From Bacillota bacterium (GTDB lineage Bacteria > Bacillota > Clostridia > Acetivibrionales > DSM-1351), in contig JAEZIU010000094.1 of the NCBI GenBank assembly GCA_023436485.1, positions 1 through 16,497 of the forward strand: DNA of 16,497 nucleotides, read 5' to 3'. The translations under genes were made by a program, and so were the position numbers. Shown piece after piece: positions 6,978 through 13,517 of this stretch. Under the pieces are notes generated by a model. It was not told the DNA's origin, did no database searches, and was given only the letters and a program-made list of their open reading frames with translations. Numbering within the stretch: the stretch's first letter is position 1; each line of letters starts with the position of its first letter.

Positions 6978-8339
6978 ATGGGAAATGCATATGAGAGACA
7001 GTTTCATATATTTAAGGCAATGGATAATAATTGGGAAAACCCCGGCGGATTTATAAAAGTGGAAATCAACGGCGAGAATACTCGTTTTCAGCTTTCTCTT
7101 AATAATTTATCCGATAAAAAAGATTCAGCCTATAATTTATATGGTATACATAAAGATAATGATTTGCTGACATATACTGATATATGCCGGATACAGCCTG
7201 TAAACGGAAGAATTGATATAAAGACAAATTTTCCGGCTGAGGATATAGGCTCAAACAAGCTCAATGTGCATGACATAAATATTTTTGCAGTAATATGCCG
7301 AAGTACTGCTAATGAAGCCTCGGAGGCTATTGAGTGTCCTTTAGTGGCGTATACAAAAGGAGAACAGGTGTGGAAAGAGCAATTGGAAAGATTGCTTGAG
7401 AAGCCTCCTGCTACAAAACCCGATATATCACCGGAACACAAGGCTGAAGATACAGCTATCTGTCAGCCAAATCAGGAAGAACCCGAAACTGACATTACCT
7501 TGACCGAACACGATGAGGTAATTGATGAAACAGAGGAAATCAATATACAGCCCTGGACCGTTATTGAGGAAGAGGAATGTAAAAACCACCCTGAAACGCC
7601 TGAAGCCCAACCCGAAAGTACGGAGCAGGAACAGGAGGACTTTGAAATATTTAAAGATGAAGAAAAAAACAACCTCTCTGCACAGGATGCTCCCATATCA
7701 GAACTGTCCAGTAAATTTCAGGACAGTTTGTCGAGTGTATACCAAAGTGCTTATGAAGATGAGACAGAAGAATCTGAAGAATCTGAAGAATCAGAAGAAA
7801 CGGAGGATTCGGATGAGTCTGAAGAAATCCAGAATGTATGGCAAAGAATTCAGGATGATTTTAACGATATTTCATCTATAAAAATAGATGAAACCGAAGA
7901 TGGGGAGCAGCAGGGAGAGGACAGGGAACGTTCTTTAGATTTGCAGCTTTTGAAACAGGAGCTTGATAATAGCTTTGAGGAATATAACCCGTTCAGAACA
8001 AGAAACAGAAGCTTTAGGTGGTGGAAAATCAACAGCCCCGGCTTTCTTAACAATATCCTTTTCAGAAATAACATTAAGACGTATCTTTTATTTAATCCCA
8101 AGGTTATGCTTGCACACTATAAGTACAGGTATATTATTCTGGGTATAAAGAATAACAGACAGCCCGGCAGGGAAAAGCTCATATGCGGGATTCCCGGTGT
8201 TTACAATATAGATGACAATCCCTTTGATAGTGTAGGCAGTTGGGTGCAAATGGAAGGCTTCAGGCCCAAATACGGGGCTTTTGGATATTGGATTGTAGCG
8301 CTTGACCCCAGAACGGGAAAAATATCAAAAATGAAATAG
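6978..8339 (+). CDS. Unrecognised two-domain protein with a long acidic linker
   Basis: 453 residues; I do not recognise a named family. Residues 1 to about 140 look like a mixed, strand-rich domain (for example GGFIKVEINGENTRFQLSL, residues 23-41). Residues about 145-340 are extremely rich in E, D, S, T, P and Q and probably disordered. Within them a 9-base unit encoding Glu-Glu-Ser is repeated seven times with decay (7767-7829, residues 264-284). Residues about 340-453 form a compact aromatic domain with RWWKINSPGFLNN, LLFNPKVMLAHYKYRYIILG, ICGIPGVYN and FGYWIVALDPRTGK. No signal peptide or membrane helix is seen, so it is probably cytoplasmic. The ATG has AAGGAG upstream. It lies between two terminated units and may be monocistronic. 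I recall similar domain pairs in other clostridia but no function. Confidence 0.85.
   Translation: MGNAYERQFHIFKAMDNNWENPGGFIKVEINGENTRFQLSLNNLSDKKDSAYNLYGIHKDNDLLTYTDICRIQPVNGRIDIKTNFPAEDIGSNKLNVHDINIFAVICRSTANEASEAIECPLVAYTKGEQVWKEQLERLLEKPPATKPDISPEHKAEDTAICQPNQEEPETDITLTEHDEVIDETEEINIQPWTVIEEEECKNHPETPEAQPESTEQEQEDFEIFKDEEKNNLSAQDAPISELSSKFQDSLSSVYQSAYEDETEESEESEESEETEDSDESEEIQNVWQRIQDDFNDISSIKIDETEDGEQQGEDRERSLDLQLLKQELDNSFEEYNPFRTRNRSFRWWKINSPGFLNNILFRNNIKTYLLFNPKVMLAHYKYRYIILGIKNNRQPGREKLICGIPGVYNIDDNPFDSVGSWVQMEGFRPKYGAFGYWIVALDPRTGKISKMK
7767..7829 (+). repeat. Seven 9-bp tandem units (GAAGAATCT type) within coding sequence
   Basis: The first two units are GAAGAATCT exactly, the third differs at one base, and the last four are more degenerate but keep the acidic-acidic-Ser/Thr pattern. 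The repeat is in frame, so gain or loss of units would change linker length without frameshift. Confidence 0.85.
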
Positions 8340-8414
8340 TAATCGGCGTTTTAACTCATTTTAGCCGGGTATATATTTAACATACAAATTATGATAATTA
8401 TTGGGGGCAAAAAA

Positions 8415-8813
8415 ATGGCTATAAAATGGAGAGACAGCCTTGCTATAGGCATAACTGAAATCGATGACCAACACAAAAAACTTTTTGAAGCTATTGATAA
8501 ACTTTTTACGGCATGTATACAGGGAAAGGGAAGAGAGGAAGTTGTTAACACCATTAAGTTTCTTGAAGACTATACCATAGTACATTTCACTGATGAACAA
8601 GAATTGCATAAGAAGCACAACTATCCTGAAAGAGATGCCCATAGAAAAATTCATGATAATTTTCTTAAAAGCTTTGAGAAACTTAAGAACCAGTTTGAAC
8701 AGGAAGGTGCCAGTCCGCTGTTTATTTCTACAATAAACAAGCAGGTTGTTGATTGGCTCATACAGCATATTGGTAAAGCAGATAAGGCTTTTGCAGCTTA
8801 TGTTAATGGTTAA
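8415..8813 (+). CDS. Single-domain bacteriohemerythrin
   Basis: Four-helix di-iron protein that binds oxygen reversibly; in anaerobes such proteins are thought to store, deliver or sense O2. I chose the ATG at 8415 (132 residues, MAIKWRDSLAIG) over the in-frame ATG at 8391 because GGGGG (8403-8407) sits seven bases before it, the earlier ATG has no ribosome site, and family members begin close to this W-x-D sequence. All seven expected iron ligands are present: H20, H57, E61 (HFTDE), H76, H80 (HRKIH), H118 and D123 (WLIQHIGKAD). There is no fused signalling domain or signal peptide, so it is a soluble cytoplasmic stand-alone protein. No partner is evident nearby: the gene before it is unassigned and zapA, after it, has its own promoter. 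Confidence 0.93.
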   Translation: MAIKWRDSLAIGITEIDDQHKKLFEAIDKLFTACIQGKGREEVVNTIKFLEDYTIVHFTDEQELHKKHNYPERDAHRKIHDNFLKSFEKLKNQFEQEGASPLFISTINKQVVDWLIQHIGKADKAFAAYVNG

Positions 8814-8878
8814 ATTAAATAATTCTGTTAAATTAATACAAAAATTCAACAATGTTTCAACTTTCCATAAGAATTTAT

Positions 8879-8908
8879 TTGCCGAATTATGGTGCTATAT
8901 AGTATAAT
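8879..8908 (+). promoter_or_regulatory. SigA-type promoter of zapA
   Basis: TTGCCG (8879-8884), an 18-base spacer and a perfect TATAAT (8903-8908), about 40 bases before the zapA start codon. Confidence 0.65.
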
Positions 8909-8946
8909 TAAGGGTGTGGTTAGCAATTTGAAGGAGCTGATATACC

Positions 8947-9384
8947 TTGACTGCAAAAAACAAAGTTGTTATACGCATAGCCGGCAAGGATTATACTCTG
9001 GTTGGAAGTGAACCTGACGAGTACATACACAAAGTTGGCCTTTATATTGATAAGAAGATGAACGAGATAATGCTGCGCAATAGCAGCTTTAGCACGTCTT
9101 TGGCTGCCGTACTTACGGCAATTAACGTAGGGGACGATTATTTCAAATCAAAGGTCAAGGAGATTTCCCTTGCAAAAGAGAAAGACGAGCTTGTCAGTGA
9201 AATGGAAAAGTTAAAGAGTGAAGTTGAACAACTGAGAGAACATAATGAAGAGTTGACCGCCAAAAACACATCTTTGCAGGTTGAATTGGCAAAGAGAGAG
9301 GCTGAACTCGGAGAGGTAAGAAACTCCATAAGCAGGGATAACCGGGTAATAGCTCAGAAAAGCCTTGCAGGATATGACATGTAA
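8947..9384 (+). CDS. zapA: Cell division protein ZapA
   Basis: ZapA binds FtsZ and promotes bundling of filaments in the Z ring. The N-terminal 65 residues have the family signature: KVVIRIAGKDYTLVG (6-20) with the D/E-Y pattern after it, then an amphipathic helix with NVGDDYF (60-66). Residues about 66-128 are a long predicted coiled coil, rich in E, K and L. The 145-residue length is greater than the 85-110 of Bacillus or E. coli ZapA and fits longer clostridial versions. The start is TTG, chosen because AAGGAG (8931-8936) lies ten bases upstream and no ATG is available. The gene has its own promoter and is closed by a hairpin terminator, so it is a single-gene unit although clostridial relatives often have it just upstream of a U32 gene. 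Confidence 0.88.
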   Translation: MTAKNKVVIRIAGKDYTLVGSEPDEYIHKVGLYIDKKMNEIMLRNSSFSTSLAAVLTAINVGDDYFKSKVKEISLAKEKDELVSEMEKLKSEVEQLREHNEELTAKNTSLQVELAKREAELGEVRNSISRDNRVIAQKSLAGYDM

Positions 9385-9403
9385 AAATATTTTGACTATT
9401 TGC

Positions 9404-9438
9404 AAGCCGGAGGAAATATTAATTTCTCTGGCTTTTTT
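9404..9438 (+). terminator. Rho-independent terminator after zapA
   Basis: The stem is AAGCCGGAGGAA (9404-9415) with TTTCTCTGGCTT (9423-9434), twelve pairs including two G-U, followed by a T run to 9438. Confidence 0.85.
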
Positions 9439-9524
9439 AATGTTAAAATTCTTTTTTGCAGGAAGGGTAATGTGGAACAAAGAATTATATAATATATATG
9501 AAAAGAATCTTTAAGGAGAAAGCC

Positions 9525-10400
9525 ATGAAAGTAATTTTTACATTTATAGACGGAGTGGGGATCGGTGAAAAAGATAGGACGGCAAATCCTGTGTATTCTA
9601 CTGAACAACACATACTTGCCGGACTTATAGATAATGCCAGATTTCAGGCAGATGCTTCAATGGGTGTGGAAGATCTTCCTCAAAGTGCAACAGGACAGAC
9701 AACAATATTTACCGGAGTAAATGCCCCTGAGGTACTCAACAGGCATTTAAGCGGACAACCCACCATTTCTCTTAAAAAGGTTATATATAAATCAAATATA
9801 TTCAGCGAACTTATAAAAAGGGGCTATAAAGTTACCAGTTCAAATGTTTACAGGGATGAGTATCTGGAAAACATGCTAAACGTAAAGGACAGGAAACACA
9901 GGCCTTCGGTAACATCTGTCATGAGCATGGCAGCCGGGATTGATTTCAGGACAGTGAATGAATTCATAAATGAAAACGGAGTATACCATGATATTACGGG
10001 AGATATACTAAAAGAGTCAGAATACAAGGTTGAACCCATTACTCCGCAGAAGGCAGCACAAATCCTTTACAGACTTAGCCGTAATTATGATTTTACATTG
10101 TACGAGCATTTTTTAACTGATATACAAGGTCACAAAGGTGATTTTGATGAAGCAGTTAAGATAATAGACAGATTGGACAGCTTTTTTGCTGAATTGATAA
10201 AGCAGATGGATTTTGAACAAGATGTGCTTATTATTACCAGTGACCATGGAAATATTGAAGACATGAGTGTTCATACTCATACAATGAACAAAGTACCTGT
10301 TATAGTATTGGGTAAAAAAGCGGAAAATGTAAAGACAGAGATACATTCGTTGACTGACATAATGTCGTTTATACTTGAATTGTTTTCAAAAAATGGGTAG
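9525..10400 (+). CDS. Alkaline-phosphatase-superfamily metalloenzyme, substrate unknown
   Basis: Member of the fold shared by phosphopentomutase, independent phosphoglycerate mutase and alkaline phosphatase. I place the start at 9525 (291 residues, MKVIFTFIDGVGIGEKD) because AAGGAG (9513-9518) is six bases before it; an in-frame ATG at 9498 would place that ribosome site inside the gene. Metal-site motifs: D9 (IDGVGIG), T59 in ATGQTTIFTG as likely nucleophile, DIQGH (199-203), SDHG (239-242) and H250/H252 in VHTHTMNKVP. The family's second-domain insertion is short, so it is neither a canonical phosphopentomutase (about 390 residues) nor an iPGM (about 510). It is probably a phosphatase or phosphotransferase on a small metabolite. 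It is 37 bases upstream of the U32 gene and likely shares its transcript. Confidence 0.85.
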   Translation: MKVIFTFIDGVGIGEKDRTANPVYSTEQHILAGLIDNARFQADASMGVEDLPQSATGQTTIFTGVNAPEVLNRHLSGQPTISLKKVIYKSNIFSELIKRGYKVTSSNVYRDEYLENMLNVKDRKHRPSVTSVMSMAAGIDFRTVNEFINENGVYHDITGDILKESEYKVEPITPQKAAQILYRLSRNYDFTLYEHFLTDIQGHKGDFDEAVKIIDRLDSFFAELIKQMDFEQDVLIITSDHGNIEDMSVHTHTMNKVPVIVLGKKAENVKTEIHSLTDIMSFILELFSKNG

Positions 10401-10437
10401 TGAAATACAGTAATTTAATTGATTTGGAGGTAGCAGT

Positions 10438-12924
10438 TTGGCGAAAAAAATAGAACTATTGGCACCGGCAGGGACATATGATGCCTTTTTGGCTGCAATA
10501 GAAAATGGGGCGGATGCGGTATACCTTGGAGGGAAACTGCTTAACGCCAGACAGTTCGCAGGGAATTTTGATGAGGAACAGTTGGAAAGGGCATTGGACT
10601 ATGCCCATACCAGGGATGCCAGTATATTTCTTACAATGAATACTTTGGTGTTGGATTCAGAAATGCAGGAAGCTTTGGAATATGCCTCAAAGGCATATGA
10701 AATGGGAGTAGATGCATTTATAGTACAGGATTTGGGCCTTGCTGCAAATTTGAGGAAACTGATACCCGGGATTACATTACATGCCAGTACACAAATGACA
10801 ATATACAATACAGAAGGCATAAATGCCTTAGAATCGATTGGGTATAGCAGGATAGTTCTGGCCAGAGAATTAAATCTCAAAGAAATAAAAGGAATTTGTG
10901 AAAAAACTCCACTTGAAATAGAGGTTTTTGTACATGGTGCTTTGTGCATATGTGTATCGGGACAATGCTATATGAGCAGCATGATAGGGGGTAGGAGCGG
11001 AAACAGGGGTAAATGTGCTCAGCCTTGTAGAATGCCGTATTCAATAAAAAAGGACGGCAGTGACATTGGCAGCGGATATCTTCTCAGCCCTAAAGACATA
11101 TGCTATATAGATCATTTGTCTGAGCTGATTGATGCGGGAGTAACCTCACTAAAGATAGAGGGGCGAATGAAAAGCCCCGAATATGTGGCCTCTGTAGTTG
11201 GCACCTACAGGAAATATCTTGACTTGGCTTATGAGGAAAAAGGTATACATAAAGTAACACAAGAGGATAGACACAAACTGCTCCAAAGCTTTAATCGAGG
11301 CGGGTTTTCTAAAGGTTACCTGTTGGGGAAAACAGGCCCTGAAATGATGGCATATGAAAAACCAAAAAACTGGGGAACACCTTTGGGAAATGTAGTATCA
11401 CAGGACAAAAGTACAAATTCTGTTCTTATAAAGCTTGAAAATACTCTGGGAATGGGTGACGGAATTGAAATATGGTCCGGTAATAAGTTTCAGGAAAGTC
11501 CCGGGGGTATAATTACAAAAATAGTAAAGGACAAGAGATTAGTCAGGAAAGCCCAAAAGGGTGATACCGTATGGGTTTCAGTCATAAAGGGAGATGTGTG
11601 GAAGGGGAGCAGGGTCTACAAGACTTCGGATAAGGAAATGCTTGAGCAGGCTGCTGCAACCTATTCAAAGGGAAGCAGAAAATCCCCCATAAAAGCAAAC
11701 TTCACCATGAAATATGGACAAGTACCTGTATTAACTTTGCAGGATGCCTATGGAAATAGTGTCACGGCAACAGGAGAGCAATTACCCCAAAAGGCGGTAA
11801 ATAAGCCTCTGACGAAGGAGCGAATCCTTGAACAATTGAAAAAGATGGGTTCAACACCTTTTGAAATAGTAGACATTAACCTTGATATTGATGAGGATGC
11901 AGTCATTCCAATAAGTGAGCTTAACAATATAAGAAGAAGTGCCGGTGAACAACTGGAACAAAAAAGAATATTGTCCTTTAAAAAAGAATCGGCGAACTTT
12001 GATAAAAGAACATTTAATTCAATTTCATATTTCCCGGGAAATGTTCAAAAGATAAATAAAGATAAAAAAATATCTGCAATGTTTTATGATTACCCCGACG
12101 GAATGGACTTTGGGGGGTTAGAAGCTGACAGAGTGTATCTGCCCTTTACGGAAATAATGGGAAATGAGGGCCTGCTGCGTGCAAAAAGTATTCATGAGGC
12201 AGGGAAGGAAGTATATGCGTATATCCCGGCTGTTATAAGGGGGAATTACACGGAAATACTGAAAAAAAATCTACACAAGGTTTCTACTGATGTGGACGGA
12301 TTTTTAGCCGGAAGTCCTGCCGGTTATGAAATAATACGGGAAAAGTTGGGTAATAATGTGCCGATTGTATGTGACTATACAATGAATATAATAAACAGTT
12401 ATTCTTTGAATAAGTTAAAGGAGCTGGGATTTACAGGAGGCACGCTTTCCTGTGAACTGAATTTATCTCAGATAAATGAAATAAAATATCCTGAGGGCTT
12501 TGATACTGAACTTGTGGTATATGGGAAAATCCCTGTTATGACCAGTGAATATTGTCCTGTAGGCGGAAGCGTGGGAAAATGTGAACCCCAAAAGTGCGGC
12601 AAGCTTTGTAAAAAAGGTATTTACAGGCTTACTGACAGAAAGGGTATGGAATTTATTGTAAAAAGTGATTGCGTTGACTGCCGCAGTACAGTATTTAATT
12701 CAAATGCACTTTTTGCACCTGAGCTTTCAGACCAGATAAGCAAAACTGGTGTTGACCATATAAGATTGAGTTTTGTAGATGAAACTGAAAAGGACATACA
12801 TGACATATGTTCCTTATATAGAAGTTTATTTGCACATAAAAAGAGTACACCTGATAAGGAAAAACTCATCGATAGGATTAAAGCATCAGGTTTTACAAAA
12901 GGACATCTGCAAAAGGGAGTATAA
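10438..12924 (+). CDS. Peptidase U32 family protein, long form with DUF3656-type insert
   Basis: 828 residues. U32 proteins were named as collagenase-like peptidases, but characterised bacterial members act in RNA hydroxylation (RlhA on 23S rRNA, TrhP on tRNA) or ubiquinone hydroxylation (UbiU/V, with Fe-S clusters). Here the PROSITE-type U32 signature is complete at residues 162-180, EVFVHGALCICVSGQCYMS, and is followed by GKCAQPCR; C170, C172, C177, C193 and C197 are available for a cluster. A middle region of about 380-500 fits the DUF3656 insert of long U32 proteins. A second Cys-rich block near the C-terminus (C706, C715, C720, C724, C745, C748) is typical of this long form. The start is TTG, supported by GGAGGT (10426-10431). 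An RNA-modifying role is more plausible than a protease, by inference from RlhA. Confidence 0.9.
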   Translation: MAKKIELLAPAGTYDAFLAAIENGADAVYLGGKLLNARQFAGNFDEEQLERALDYAHTRDASIFLTMNTLVLDSEMQEALEYASKAYEMGVDAFIVQDLGLAANLRKLIPGITLHASTQMTIYNTEGINALESIGYSRIVLARELNLKEIKGICEKTPLEIEVFVHGALCICVSGQCYMSSMIGGRSGNRGKCAQPCRMPYSIKKDGSDIGSGYLLSPKDICYIDHLSELIDAGVTSLKIEGRMKSPEYVASVVGTYRKYLDLAYEEKGIHKVTQEDRHKLLQSFNRGGFSKGYLLGKTGPEMMAYEKPKNWGTPLGNVVSQDKSTNSVLIKLENTLGMGDGIEIWSGNKFQESPGGIITKIVKDKRLVRKAQKGDTVWVSVIKGDVWKGSRVYKTSDKEMLEQAAATYSKGSRKSPIKANFTMKYGQVPVLTLQDAYGNSVTATGEQLPQKAVNKPLTKERILEQLKKMGSTPFEIVDINLDIDEDAVIPISELNNIRRSAGEQLEQKRILSFKKESANFDKRTFNSISYFPGNVQKINKDKKISAMFYDYPDGMDFGGLEADRVYLPFTEIMGNEGLLRAKSIHEAGKEVYAYIPAVIRGNYTEILKKNLHKVSTDVDGFLAGSPAGYEIIREKLGNNVPIVCDYTMNIINSYSLNKLKELGFTGGTLSCELNLSQINEIKYPEGFDTELVVYGKIPVMTSEYCPVGGSVGKCEPQKCGKLCKKGIYRLTDRKGMEFIVKSDCVDCRSTVFNSNALFAPELSDQISKTGVDHIRLSFVDETEKDIHDICSLYRSLFAHKKSTPDKEKLIDRIKASGFTKGHLQKGV

Positions 12925-12980
12925 GTTATAAAAATCGGTTTACATAAAACAAGTGAGAATTAACTACTGGAGGAAATAGA

Positions 12981-13484
12981 ATGTCTGTTGAGATATTTAT
13001 AGAATTGTGCAGAGAAAATGCAGTTTTACCGAAATATGCCAATCCGGGTGATGCGGGGATGGATGTTTATGCAGCGGAAAGTGCGGTTATTGCACCCGGT
13101 GAAACAGTTGTTGTACCCACGGGGTTAAAACTGGCAATACCCGAGGGTTACGAAATTCAGGTAAGGCCCCGCAGCGGAATATCCTTTAAAACACCATTAA
13201 GAGTTCCAAATTCACCGGGTACTATTGATAGCGGGTATCGGGATGAGTTGGGCATAATAATTTCCAACAGCTCGGATATGGATGTTCCTGACAACAGCGA
13301 GTCGCCTTTTACGCTGGATGAAAAAGAAAACCGTAAGGGAACATATATTATAAGAAAAGGGGATAGGATTGCCCAGATAGTTTTACAGGTGGTTCCAAAG
13401 ATGGAATTTACCATTGTTGATTCCGTCAGAGAAATAGGCAGTAACAGGGGTGGTGGATTCGGTTCTACAGGTGTTTCAAAATAG
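12981..13484 (+). CDS. dut: dUTP diphosphatase (dUTPase)
   Basis: Trimeric enzyme that hydrolyses dUTP to dUMP and pyrophosphate, keeping uracil out of DNA and feeding dTMP synthesis. All five family motifs are present in order: AGMDVYA (25-31), RPRSGIS (62-68), PGTIDSGYRDELGI (79-92, with D83 and Y86), KGDRIAQIV (126-134) and the glycine-rich RGGGFGSTG (156-164). At 167 residues it is about 20 longer than E. coli Dut. The extra residues lie between motifs 3 and 4 (about 97-121, charged, containing SPFTLDEKENRK). The ATG follows GGAGG (12969-12973). It sits 56 bases after the U32 gene and 30 before hflX with no terminator seen, so U32-dut-hflX is probably one operon. Confidence 0.96.
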   Translation: MSVEIFIELCRENAVLPKYANPGDAGMDVYAAESAVIAPGETVVVPTGLKLAIPEGYEIQVRPRSGISFKTPLRVPNSPGTIDSGYRDELGIIISNSSDMDVPDNSESPFTLDEKENRKGTYIIRKGDRIAQIVLQVVPKMEFTIVDSVREIGSNRGGGFGSTGVSK

Positions 13485-13500
13485 GCTTTTATATAAAGAG

Positions 13501-13517
13501 AGGAGGCTGATTTTATC
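13501..13517 (+). promoter_or_regulatory. SD sequence and apparent ATC start codon of hflX
   Basis: AGGAGG (13501-13506) lies eight bases before the in-frame ATC at 13515-13517. No ATG, GTG or TTG in the hflX frame exists between this SD and TTG at 13566, which has no proper SD. The codons from 13515 give IKVNGNIQSIRDKVLQELED, which resembles the N-terminus of other clostridial HflX proteins as I recall them. Confidence 0.6.

Noticed and set aside
7522..7881. Lys/Arg-rich open frame of 119 residues in another frame of the acidic-linker gene
   Set aside because: Its basic composition is the direct product of reading GAA/GAG-rich codons out of frame; no ribosome site.
9484..9494. TATAAT before the alkaline-phosphatase-superfamily gene
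   Set aside because: A promoter is expected here after the zapA terminator, but no -35 or TG extension is visible and the stretch is simply AT-rich.
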